Assembly: GCF_000332055.1 (NCBI RefSeq)
Contig: NZ_ALVZ01000176.1
Location: forward strand, 1 to 37,519
Origin: Xenococcus sp. PCC 7305
GTDB lineage: Bacteria > Cyanobacteriota > Cyanobacteriia > Cyanobacteriales > Xenococcaceae
Direction: 5' to 3'
Length of the DNA: 37,519 nt
The number at the start of each line of letters is the position of its first letter. The first letter of the stretch is position 1. This document shows, one piece after another, positions 26,453-33,626 of this stretch. Position numbers and translations under genes: made by a program. The notes under the pieces are model-generated. The model worked only from the letters and a program-made list of their open reading frames with translations. It had not been told where the DNA came from and made no database searches.

Positions 26453-26472
26453 TTACAATGTAAACATTGTAA
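26453..26472. promoter_or_regulatory. Palindromic operator of the toxin-antitoxin pair
   Basis: TTACAATG-TAAA-CATTGTAA is a perfect 8-bp inverted repeat with a 4-bp centre, ending 12 bp before the antitoxin ATG. RHH-type antitoxins repress their own operon by binding such palindromes, so this is the likely autoregulatory site. Confidence 0.7.
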
Positions 26473-26484
26473 TTGTGTTTGACC

Positions 26485-26925
26485 ATGTCTCAAGTAGTAA
26501 GTACTAGATTACCCGATGATACAGCAGAGCGCTTAAAAAGGTTTGCCCGTCGTTTGGGAAAAACTCCTAGTGAAACAGGTGCGATATTAATCGAGGAATC
26601 GTTGCGAGAGGCTGAATTTGCCTTTATTGAATTTCGTAATTCCCCTGTTGGGCGTTGTGCATATATGAAAAATTCTAATTTGACAGTGTGGCAAGTCATG
26701 ATAATTGCCCAAAAATATGACTTACAACCCAACAAAATCGCCCAACATTTTCAACGTCCTCAAGAATGGGTGTTAGCTGCTCTTAATTATTCTGAAGCTT
26801 ATCCCTTAGAAATAGAAGATGCAATCTCTGATTATCAGGCTCTCAATTACACTGCGTTAAAACGTATATTACCTCAGGTGGAATTAATTAAAGTTCCTTC
26901 TGAGGTTTTGCTTGAGGAAGAATAA
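26485..26925 (+). CDS. Antitoxin, RHH N-terminus plus DUF433-like C-terminus
   Basis: A 146-residue antitoxin candidate. Residues 1-45 (STRLPDDTAERLKRFARRLGKTPSET) look like a ribbon-helix-helix DNA-binding domain. The C-terminal part (about 60-130) has TVWQVMIIAQKYDLQPNKIA and a YQALNY motif, as in DUF433-like antitoxins. The ATG at 26485 (MSQVVSTRL) is taken as start, 12 bp after a perfect palindrome; a GTG at 26473 would overlap the operator edge. The stop TAA shares a base with the toxin ATG (TAATG), typical of translationally coupled TA genes. Confidence 0.82.
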   Translation: MSQVVSTRLPDDTAERLKRFARRLGKTPSETGAILIEESLREAEFAFIEFRNSPVGRCAYMKNSNLTVWQVMIIAQKYDLQPNKIAQHFQRPQEWVLAALNYSEAYPLEIEDAISDYQALNYTALKRILPQVELIKVPSEVLLEEE

Positions 26926-27299
26926 TGTTATCGTTTCTTTTAGATGAAAACATGTCCCCTACCATTGCAACGGAAATCTCGAGAAAGCGTCCTGAAATCA
27001 CGATAAATTCTCTGTTTTATTGGCAGGAAGGTAAATTGTTAGGTCATGGTGATGAATTAATTTTAGTTGCTGCTCATGAGGCTAATTTGACTTTAGTAAC
27101 CTACGATTTAAGAACTATTCCTCCTTTATTAGTAGAATGGGGAGCAGCAGAAATTTCCCATTCTGGTGTAATTTTTATTGACGATTTGTCTATTTCTTCA
27201 AATAATTTTGGTCAAATAATGCGCTCTCTAATTTGGCTTTGGGATAATTATTCTCAAGATGATTGGCAAAATCGTTTAGTTTTTCTCCAGCCTGTTTAA
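26925..27299 (+). CDS. DUF5615 PIN-like toxin
   Basis: A 124-residue toxin candidate of the DUF5615 PIN-like group, which are expected to be metal-dependent RNases. It begins LSFLLDENMSPTIATEI with the first acidic pair. LGHGDELILVAAHEANLTLVTYDLRTI carries the further acidic residues (D in HGDE, D in TYDL) expected around a PIN active site. It overlaps the antitoxin by one base. It is full length, with no frameshift, so the module is likely active. Confidence 0.83.
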   Translation: MLSFLLDENMSPTIATEISRKRPEITINSLFYWQEGKLLGHGDELILVAAHEANLTLVTYDLRTIPPLLVEWGAAEISHSGVIFIDDLSISSNNFGQIMRSLIWLWDNYSQDDWQNRLVFLQPV

Positions 27300-27381
27300 G
27301 TGAATTAATCAGACCTCACAGAGTGACAAGCTATTAGCAAGGATAGTAAGAATCCTAAAAATTAATATCAGATGAATTACT

Positions 27382-27483
27382 ATGCTACATTTGGTAGTAT
27401 TTATAGAAGACCAATATTGGTTTGAGATCAAAAAAGCTATACTTTTACAATTGGGATTTGATGGTATTTTTGAAGATTCATAA
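27382..27483 (+). CDS. Possible small ORF (33 aa), doubtful
   Basis: ATG at 27382 opens a 33-codon frame (MLHLVVFIEDQYWFEIKK, then AILLQLGFDGIFEDS) that ends three bases before the convergent panC-cmk stop. Composition is protein-like and amphipathic, but there is no clear ribosome-binding site and no recognised family. It may be a remnant of a longer gene downstream of the toxin, or chance. Confidence 0.25.
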   Translation: MLHLVVFIEDQYWFEIKKAILLQLGFDGIFEDS

Positions 27484-27485
27484 TA

Positions 27486-29030
27486 TTACTGATACGAAAC
27501 TTGATACAAATTAACAATTTTTGCGACTACTTCCTCAATAGTTAGTCCATCGGTAATCACTTCCACTGCATCATCAGCTTTCCTTAAAGGCGCGATCGCC
27601 CGACTACTATCTTTGTCATCTCTAGCTTGAATCTCTTGTTGCAATTGTGGCAAGTCAATATTTTTTTGACCTTGATTTTTTAAGTCAATGCTCCTTCTTC
27701 TTGCTCTCTCTTCCACCGAAGCTGTTAAAAATATCTTGAGATCTGCATCAGGATAAACATTAGTCCCAATGTCTCTGCCTTCAGCAATGACTCCGCCCTT
27801 TGCTCCACAAAGTTGTTGAGCCTTAACTAATTGTTCGCGCACCGCAGCTTGAGCAGCAACCGCTGAAACATTCGCTGTAACTTCAGGAGTGCGGATTACT
27901 TTGGTGACTTCCTGGCCGTTAATCTGAACACCAAGGGGAATTTCAGGAGAATCTGTAGGGATTAAATCTATGATTACATCTTTCACTAAAGAGGCGATCG
28001 CATCTTCGTCGTCTACAGCAATTCCTGCATCCATAACCAACCAAGTTACAGCACGATACATTGCTCCGGTGTCGAGGTATAGCAGTCCTAGTTGTTCGGC
28101 AACTCGACGAGTTACGGTGGATTTTCCTGCTCCTGCGGGGCCATCAATAGCGATGATTGGTTGACGCAATATCATATTATCGATCAGACGAGTATTTCCC
28201 ACATGGGCTGCGATCGCAAGTAATCCTATCGTCTCCACTTGCGCTAAAGGCTTTAAGGTTAGAGGGTCTACCAATTCAACATATTGGAGTTTAACTTCAT
28301 TTGTGATCGCCAATTGATCCTTAACAATTGTGATCAAATTATCTGCTTCTGTTTCCCCTCGAAAAAATTCTTGTGCTGCGCTCTTAAGACTCTGATAAAT
28401 TATGGCTGCTTGGGATTTTTCTGTAGATGATAAGTACTGATTACGAGAACTCAGGGCCAGTCCTGATGCTTCGCGAATAATGGGACATCCTATAATTTCG
28501 ACAGGCAAGTTTAAGTCTGTGACCAAACGACGAATAATTGCCAATTGTTGCGCATCTTTTTGACCGAAATAGGCGCGATTTGGTTGGACGATATTTAAAA
28601 GTTTAGTGACTATGGTGGCAACTCCTGTAAAATGTCCAGGACGATATTTACCGCATAGTTTAGATGTCATAGTTGCCGGCGGAGTGATTGTGGTAAGTTG
28701 CCCTTGAGTTGAGGCATCTCCTGTAATGCCGATCTCTTCGAGATTGGGGGCGAATATGATCGCGACTCCTAGTTCTGCACAGAGATCAGAATCGGTAGCC
28801 AGTTGACGAGGGTATTGGGCGAGATCTTCTGTGGGAGAAAATTGGAGAGGGTTAACAAAAATACTGACAACAACGCGATCGCATTCTTGAACTGCTCGTT
28901 TAATCAAGCTAGTATGACCTTGATGAAATGCCCCCATCGTTGGCACAAGACCAATTTTTAGGCTGGGTTGTTCATTCTTGAGGTAAGTTTTTAATTCCGC
29001 GATCGTTTTAATAATTAACACTCTGATCAA
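27486..29030 (-). CDS. panC-cmk: Bifunctional pantothenate synthetase / cytidylate kinase
   Basis: A 514-residue fusion known from cyanobacteria. Residues 1-285 are pantoate-beta-alanine ligase (PanC, vitamin B5/CoA synthesis): the HIGH-type VPTMGAFHQGHTSLI at 29-43, SIFVNPLQF, KLCGKYRPGHFTGVATIV at 124-141, YFGQKDAQQ and ALSSRNQYL. Residues 292-514 are cytidylate kinase (CMP/dCMP phosphorylation): P-loop DGPAGAGKST at 296-305, LDTGAMYRA, IAEGRDIGTNV and FLTASVEERARRR. Both active sites look intact. The start is TTG at 29030 or, more plausibly for length, GTG at 29021. It is a single gene, convergent with the toxin gene. Confidence 0.95.
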   Translation of the reverse strand: MIRVLIIKTIAELKTYLKNEQPSLKIGLVPTMGAFHQGHTSLIKRAVQECDRVVVSIFVNPLQFSPTEDLAQYPRQLATDSDLCAELGVAIIFAPNLEEIGITGDASTQGQLTTITPPATMTSKLCGKYRPGHFTGVATIVTKLLNIVQPNRAYFGQKDAQQLAIIRRLVTDLNLPVEIIGCPIIREASGLALSSRNQYLSSTEKSQAAIIYQSLKSAAQEFFRGETEADNLITIVKDQLAITNEVKLQYVELVDPLTLKPLAQVETIGLLAIAAHVGNTRLIDNMILRQPIIAIDGPAGAGKSTVTRRVAEQLGLLYLDTGAMYRAVTWLVMDAGIAVDDEDAIASLVKDVIIDLIPTDSPEIPLGVQINGQEVTKVIRTPEVTANVSAVAAQAAVREQLVKAQQLCGAKGGVIAEGRDIGTNVYPDADLKIFLTASVEERARRRSIDLKNQGQKNIDLPQLQQEIQARDDKDSSRAIAPLRKADDAVEVITDGLTIEEVVAKIVNLYQVSYQ

Positions 29031-29290
29031 TATCTATTTGAGCAATCCACTATTATAGGACATCAGGTATTTAGCTCTTCGCAACTTTTCAAAAAATATA
29101 TTGATAGCTTCTTGACTCAGTATATATACGGAAAATTTCTTTAAATCTAGCCTATCTCTAATCACACTAAATGTATAATTCAGTGATTAATTACTTCGGA
29201 ACTTATATATATACTTCAGTTCAGAAGAATTGGGGAAACGAGTATCAAGCAAAAATCTATCCAAACAATACAACAATAAAGTGGAAGGTC

Positions 29291-29884
29291 ATGACCCAGT
29301 TAGCCAGTCATAACATTAATTTTGATGATCGGAAAAAACTAACGCTTTCCTTTGACATAGCCAAGATGCAAGAGGAAATTAAGGCACTAGCTCTGGGTGA
29401 TTTTGTCTATTACAATGTTTTACCTCTAAGATCTCCTGCCCATTTAGTTGATCCTTCTTTGCCATTGCCTCCCCCAGCAGACGATTATGCTGATGGTTCT
29501 TGGACTGAATGGCTGGACAGCCCTGAGCTCAGAAATTCACCCTATCTGTCGAGTGTAGTTGACACTTTTCGAAAGCATAGTAAGGTCACACTGGTCAGAT
29601 TGTTAAGATTAGCCCCTAGGGCAACAGTTAAAGAACACACTGACCCAACTTTAGGGCTTCAAGTCCCAAAGTCAGTAATTCGCCTTACAATCCCAATTCT
29701 GACTAACGATGGGGTGGAGTTTTTCCTTAACGAAAATTTGGTTCCCATGAAGCCTGGGGAGTGTTGGTATCTCAGGCTCAGTGACCCACACCGGATTATT
29801 AATGGGGGAAACACTGAGCGAATTAACATGACAATTGACATAGTGCCTAATGAATGGGTACGCTCCCTTATACAAGGTAAATAG
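29291..29884 (+). CDS. Aspartyl/asparaginyl beta-hydroxylase-like dioxygenase
   Basis: A protein of about 197 residues resembling the Asp/Asn beta-hydroxylase family (Fe(II)/2-oxoglutarate-type jelly-roll). The first metal His is in KEHTDPTLG. It is followed by the strands VIRLTIPILTN and VEFFLNENLVPMKPGECWYL, then the second His in SDPHRIINGG and a closing ERINMTIDIV. The family uses two His rather than the usual HxD..H triad. I take ATG 29291 (MTQLASHNI), which has AAGG just upstream. An earlier in-frame ATG at 29171 would add 40 residues not needed by the fold. Substrate unknown: a peptide, a free amino acid or a secondary metabolite precursor are all possible. Confidence 0.75.
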   Translation: MTQLASHNINFDDRKKLTLSFDIAKMQEEIKALALGDFVYYNVLPLRSPAHLVDPSLPLPPPADDYADGSWTEWLDSPELRNSPYLSSVVDTFRKHSKVTLVRLLRLAPRATVKEHTDPTLGLQVPKSVIRLTIPILTNDGVEFFLNENLVPMKPGECWYLRLSDPHRIINGGNTERINMTIDIVPNEWVRSLIQGK

Positions 29885-29962
29885 AATACTCAAGAAGATA
29901 GTGTGAATATTTTCTCCATCATCGAGATTCCAAACATGAATTTTGAAAAGATAATATCTAAC

Positions 29963-30409
29963 TTAAGTCATTAATTCATGGACTTGTACTTTTTCTAAAT
30001 AATTATAGATAGTTAAATAATTCATTTGTGTAGGAATTATAGAATTAGCCTTTTCCACGGTAATATCCAAAAATAATCTGCCATGAACTATTGCTTCAAT
30101 TACATGATCAAATTGTTCAATGTAGGATCTCAATAGAGTAAAACAATATAGTTCCGCCTTATCAGAATGATAAATTCGCGATTTTTCTATGGTAGAAAAA
30201 ATATGATCTATTTCGTCCCATCTAAATAAAAGATTAAGCATGAATTCCGCCTTTTTAGGACTCCAAAGATAGATCTTCTCATCATAAATACTATGAGTTT
30301 TCAAAGAAAAAATAACTGACTCTTGACAATCTGAGGGAATAGAAGCCGGAAGAGTGAATGGCTGATTGACAACAAATCTGCTGCGATCGCGATTAGGATG
30401 GGAATACAT
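29963..30409 (-). CDS. Hypothetical protein, 148 aa
   Basis: I recognise no family. The protein has an N-terminal stretch of about 35 residues with Pro and Arg (MYSHPNRDRSRFVVNQPFTL). It continues with alternating hydrophobic and charged segments including WDEIDHIFSTIEKSRIYHSD, ELYCFTLLRSYIEQFDHVIE and LTIYNYLEKVQVHELM, so it is probably alpha-helical and cytoplasmic. There is no signal peptide or membrane segment. ATG at 30409 follows a HIP1-rich first codon stretch. It is divergent from the fibrillin gene by 385 bp and convergent with the hydroxylase gene. Protein-like composition supports it being real. Confidence 0.6.
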   Translation of the reverse strand: MYSHPNRDRSRFVVNQPFTLPASIPSDCQESVIFSLKTHSIYDEKIYLWSPKKAEFMLNLLFRWDEIDHIFSTIEKSRIYHSDKAELYCFTLLRSYIEQFDHVIEAIVHGRLFLDITVEKANSIIPTQMNYLTIYNYLEKVQVHELMT

Positions 30410-30794
30410 TGATTTATATTGACTAAATAATATTATTAATTACTATTGTCTCGGTAAATCCACCCAGAAATATTTGCGATATTGTAATCTTGCGCTAAAA
30501 CTTCTATGAACTTTTTGAAAAATTTTAGGCAAAAAAAAGCCCAGCCAATAAGGTCGGACTAGAGAATGTAAGCAAAAAATTTATAGTAAATTAATATATG
30601 AAGTTTTTAATATAATCGATAAAGGTGTTTAGGACTTGTTGTTTTCCATATATCTAATATCGCTTTTTGAAGTAAGCTTGTCATCGCAAGAAATACTTGT
30701 ATTTAATCGCTAAGTTTGTGAGTTTAAGATTAAATTTAGTCTGCCTTTGTAAAGGGAAGATAAAGTATCATTGTCATAGTGAAAATGAAATGCA
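30410..30794. other. AT-rich divergent intergenic region
   Basis: This 385-bp gap is AT-rich and has no open frame of note. It must hold promoters for the hypothetical gene (minus) and the fibrillin gene (plus). The one clear structure is the minus-strand hairpin with T-run at 30531-30560, described separately. Confidence 0.5.
30531..30560 (-). terminator. Orphan terminator-like hairpin (minus strand)
   Basis: On the minus strand AGTCCGACC pairs with GGCTGGGCT (9 positions, two G-T wobbles, one mismatch) around TTATT and is followed by eight T. No minus-strand gene lies just upstream of it, so it would end a leader or a short RNA initiated within 30561-30794. Confidence 0.45.
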
Positions 30795-31388
30795 ATGAAT
30801 AAAAAAGCAGCATTATTAGAAGCGATCGCAGGTAAAAACCGTGGTTTATTAGCTAATGAGATTGACAATGCTCAAGTTCTGTCAGCTATTCAACAACTAG
30901 AAGACACCAACCCAACCCCTAATCCCTTAGAAGCGAAGGAATTATTAGAAGGAGACTGGCGATTACTATATACTACTAGTAAATCTATACTAGGTTTAGA
31001 TCGTTTTCCTTTATTTAAACTGGGGCAAATTTATCAATGTATTCGCACTGCCGAGGCCAAAGTCTACAATATTGCCGAGATTGTGGGAATGCCTTTCATG
31101 GAGGGGATTGTCAGTGTGGCAGGAAGATTTGAGCCGACCTCTGCCAAGCGAGTTAGTGTAATCTTTGAGCGTTCCATTATCGGGTTACAGCGTTTTGTGA
31201 GTTACAAATCTCCCCATAAATTTATTGAGCAACTCGAGGCGGGGAAAAAGTTTTTGCCATTAGATTTTGGTATCGAGAATCGCGATCGCCAAGCCTGGTT
31301 GGATATTACCTATTTGGATGAGGATATGCGATTAGGGAGAGGAAACGAAGGAAATGTTTTTATTTTGACAAGAGAAAATTTCGAGTAA
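30795..31388 (+). CDS. PAP/fibrillin (plastid lipid-associated) family protein
   Basis: A 197-residue PAP/fibrillin domain protein. In plants and cyanobacteria these lipocalin-like proteins bind carotenoids, quinones or other lipids at thylakoids and plastoglobule-like bodies and aid photoprotection. Typical blocks are an N-terminal helix (KKAALLEAIAGKNRG), then LLEGDWRLLYTTS near 50, IYQCIRTAEAKVYNIAEI, VAGRFEP, RVSVIFERS and the closing YLDEDMRLGRGNEGNVFIL near 180-190. Both family end motifs, W(R)LLYT and LDxxxRxxRGNxGxxFVL, are present. There is no transit or signal peptide. It is transcribed alone, with the Uma2 gene convergent 8 bp away. Confidence 0.9.
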   Translation: MNKKAALLEAIAGKNRGLLANEIDNAQVLSAIQQLEDTNPTPNPLEAKELLEGDWRLLYTTSKSILGLDRFPLFKLGQIYQCIRTAEAKVYNIAEIVGMPFMEGIVSVAGRFEPTSAKRVSVIFERSIIGLQRFVSYKSPHKFIEQLEAGKKFLPLDFGIENRDRQAWLDITYLDEDMRLGRGNEGNVFILTRENFE

Positions 31389-31396
31389 AGACAAAA

Positions 31397-31972
31397 CTAG
31401 AAAATATTTTTTAAATTTAAACAAAACCCTGGGAGAACCTCTTCCCCAGACAAAGTATCAGGATTAGCTAATATTTCAAAAGGTTCTTGAGAGCGATAAA
31501 TTAATACTTGCTTATTTTGAGGGTCAATTAGCCAGCCCAAAAGTAAACCATTATCAAGATACTCTTCCATCTTTTCCTGTAGAGACTGCAAACTATCAGT
31601 TTTAGAACGTAGTTCTATCAGAAAGTCAGGGCATAAAGGAGGAAAACTATCTTTTTCTTGAGCAGACAAGCTATCCCATTTAGTTTGTTCGATCCAGGCC
31701 GCATCAGGAGATTTGTTTGCTCTATTAGGAAGACGAAAAGCAGTAGAAGAGTCAAACACAATTCCTAACTTAGCCTTTCTATTCCAGGCTTCCAGTTGAA
31801 AACAGATATCAATATTGCGTCGACCTGTATTTCCTCCCGTAGGTGGCATAATAACTAATTCTCCAGTTGCTGTTAATTCTAGTCGCGCGTCTCGGTTAAC
31901 CGCAGCTAACTTGGCAAATTGTTCTTGGGTGATTTTTAAATTGGGGGGAATCTGAATCGTTGATATTTTCAT
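31397..31972 (-). CDS. Uma2-family (DUF820) putative endonuclease
   Basis: A 191-residue member of the Uma2/DUF820 group of PD-(D/E)XK-fold proteins, present in many copies in cyanobacteria. Visible motifs are RLELTATGELVIMPPTGG (31-48), SPDAAWI with Asp90, and the core PDFLIELRS (115-123) with Glu120. It ends with WLIDPQNKQVLIYR and LPGFCLNL. The family's cellular role is uncertain: nuclease activity is predicted by fold, and links to mobile DNA or toxin systems have been suggested. Its start lies 150 bp upstream, in divergent orientation, of the guanidine riboswitch aptamer. Confidence 0.88.
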   Translation of the reverse strand: MKISTIQIPPNLKITQEQFAKLAAVNRDARLELTATGELVIMPPTGGNTGRRNIDICFQLEAWNRKAKLGIVFDSSTAFRLPNRANKSPDAAWIEQTKWDSLSAQEKDSFPPLCPDFLIELRSKTDSLQSLQEKMEEYLDNGLLLGWLIDPQNKQVLIYRSQEPFEILANPDTLSGEEVLPGFCLNLKNIF

Positions 31973-32124
31973 TGCCTATCCTTAGACCTTAACTATGATT
32001 ATAATAAATAATTAATTAAAGATTGTATCGCAATACATTTTGATAACAATTGTTAACATTTTTAGTAAATTTAGACACATTTTTACGAGAAAGGAACTGA
32101 TAAGTTGCTAGCAACTACAATTTC

Positions 32125-32265
32125 TACAATAGCTTCTAGGGTTCCGATTTAAGATGAAATTCTTGAATGGCTGGTCCGAGAGAAGCAAGCTACTGACAGA
32201 GTTTTTGGTAAGGAACATCCTGCCCTTAATTAAGTAGCTACACGGCGGGATAAAAGCCCGGGAGG
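32125..32265 (+). promoter_or_regulatory. Guanidine-I riboswitch (ykkC) aptamer
   Basis: All conserved blocks of the ykkC/guanidine-I class are present in order: CTAGGGTTCCG (32136-32146), CTGGTCCGAGAG (32171-32182) and ACGGCGGGATAAAAGCCCGGGAGG (32242-32265, cited by its key cores ACGG, GGGATAAAAGCCCGGGAG). A peripheral stem is formed by AGCTACT (about 32188-32194) with AGTAGCT (about 32233-32239). The class binds guanidinium and turns on genes for its removal. It sits 75 nt upstream of the guanidine hydrolase start on the same strand, an exact match of sensor and enzyme. No other ncRNA class shows this set. Confidence 0.95.
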
Positions 32266-32312
32266 TTTTGGCGTTTTTCATTATAGAGCGTCAGACTCCT
32301 GGGCTTGTTGCA
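32255..32312 (+). terminator. Riboswitch expression platform (terminator-like stem)
   Basis: AGCCCGGGAG (32255-32264), the 3' edge of the aptamer, pairs over all ten positions with CTCCTGGGCT (32296-32305) with one G-U wobble. TTGTTGCATTTT follows. Guanidine binding should lock the first strand in the aptamer and block this stem, the usual ykkC ON switch. The U-tract is interrupted, so termination may be partial. Confidence 0.7.
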
Positions 32313-32340
32313 TTTTGAACATATATACAGGAAAAACTGC

Positions 32341-33519
32341 ATGAGCGAGTTACCCTTTCAACCCCCAAGTGAAAATTCTAGTGAAGCCCAAAAGGCCTTA
32401 GAAAAAGAAAGCCGGCTACCCCTAACGGGATGGCAGCAAGAAGTAGATCGCGGTCTAGAATTTGGGTTAGAAGCAGCAGATAGCATCAAAGATCGCAGTA
32501 TTCCCACTTTTTCGAGGGGTGAGCTTCCTCATTACGCGGGAATCAATACTTTTCTGAAGGCTCCTTACATAGAAGATGTCAGAAAAGTGGGCGAATATGA
32601 TGTGGCAATTATGGGAGTTCCCCATGACTCGGGAACAACCTATCGACCGGGAACCCGTTTTGGTCCTCAGGGAATTAGACGAGTTTCAGCTCTTTATACA
32701 CCCTATAACTTTGAGTTGGGTGTAGATTTACGCGAACAAATTACCCTTTGTGATGTCGGAGATGTCTTCACAATTCCTGCTAACAACGAAAAATCTTTTG
32801 ATCAGATTTCTAAGGGTGTGGCCCATGTCTTTAGTTCAGGGGCTTTCCCGATTATTTTAGGAGGGGATCATTCCATTGGTTTTCCCACTTTAAGAGGAGT
32901 TTGTCGCCATCTAGGGGATAAAAAAGTTGGTATTATTCACTTCGATCGCCATGTGGATACTCAAGAGACAGATTTAGATGAAAGAATGCATACTTGTCCT
33001 TGGTTCCACGCCACCAATATGAAAAATGCTCCTGCAAAAAATCTAGTGCAACTAGGTATTGGAGGTTGGCAAGTTCCACGGCAAGGAGTGAAAGTTTGTC
33101 GAGAACGAGCAACTAATATTCTGACGGTTACAGATATTACCGAAATGGGTTTAGATGCTGCCGCTGACTTTGCGATCGCCAAAGCGACTGATGGCACTGA
33201 TTGTGTATATATTAGTTTCGATATTGATTGCATCGACGCCGGGTTTGTTCCTGGTACTGGTTGGCCTGAACCTGGTGGTTTATTACCCCGCGAAGCTCTT
33301 TATTTACTGAAAAGAATCGTCCAGAATACTACAGTTTGTGGACTGGAAATCGTCGAGGTTTCGCCTCCCTATGACATTAGTGATATTACATCGCTGATGG
33401 CAACTCGTGTAATCTGTGACACGATGGCCCATTTAGTAGTTTCGGGACAATTACCCCGTAAACAAACTCCCGATTATGTTCATGCCGAATCGCAAAAAGT
33501 CGATGAACCTTGGAAGTAA
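32341..33519 (+). CDS. gdmH: Nickel-dependent guanidine hydrolase (agmatinase family)
   Basis: A 392-residue ureohydrolase-fold enzyme best read as GdmH, which splits guanidine to urea and ammonia with nickel. The six metal ligands are intact: His177 in GGDHS; Asp202, His204 and Asp206 in FDRHVD; Asp294 and Asp296 in SFDIDCID. It follows GdmH rather than agmatinase in its long N-terminus, DRHVDTQETDLDERMHT, GIGGWQVPRQG and PGTGWPEPGG. Length matches Synechocystis Sll1077 (about 390). ATG 32341 is used, with AGGAAA about 8 nt upstream. Context supports the call: a guanidine riboswitch lies in front and HypA/HypB nickel chaperones behind, as in the Synechocystis gdmH-ghaA-ghaB cluster. Older pipelines would label it agmatinase (speB). 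Confidence 0.92.
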   Translation: MSELPFQPPSENSSEAQKALEKESRLPLTGWQQEVDRGLEFGLEAADSIKDRSIPTFSRGELPHYAGINTFLKAPYIEDVRKVGEYDVAIMGVPHDSGTTYRPGTRFGPQGIRRVSALYTPYNFELGVDLREQITLCDVGDVFTIPANNEKSFDQISKGVAHVFSSGAFPIILGGDHSIGFPTLRGVCRHLGDKKVGIIHFDRHVDTQETDLDERMHTCPWFHATNMKNAPAKNLVQLGIGGWQVPRQGVKVCRERATNILTVTDITEMGLDAAADFAIAKATDGTDCVYISFDIDCIDAGFVPGTGWPEPGGLLPREALYLLKRIVQNTTVCGLEIVEVSPPYDISDITSLMATRVICDTMAHLVVSGQLPRKQTPDYVHAESQKVDEPWK

Positions 33520-33593
33520 GAGGGGATTGGGGGAATAGGGATTTGGGGAGATGGGGAATAATTATCACCTGAAATCCCCCGGCTCCCTTGAAT

Positions 33594-33622
33594 GGTCAAT
33601 GTTTAATGCTCAATGTTCAATG
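33594..33622. repeat. TCAATGT tandem repeat before the GST gene
   Basis: Four imperfect copies of a TCAATGT/TTAATGC unit end five bases before the GST start codon. Upstream, 33518-33557 is a G-rich GGGGAAT-type repeat. Both lie inside the guanidine operon. Confidence 0.65.
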
Positions 33623-33626
33623 ATTT

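Noticed and set aside
29171-29290. Upstream start of the hydroxylase-like gene
   Set aside because: No ribosome-binding site was seen and the fold does not need it; kept as an alternative only.
32341-33519. Agmatinase (speB) as the function of the ureohydrolase
   Set aside because: The guanidine riboswitch in front, the HypA/HypB chaperones behind and the long N-terminus with GdmH-type blocks all favour guanidine hydrolase.
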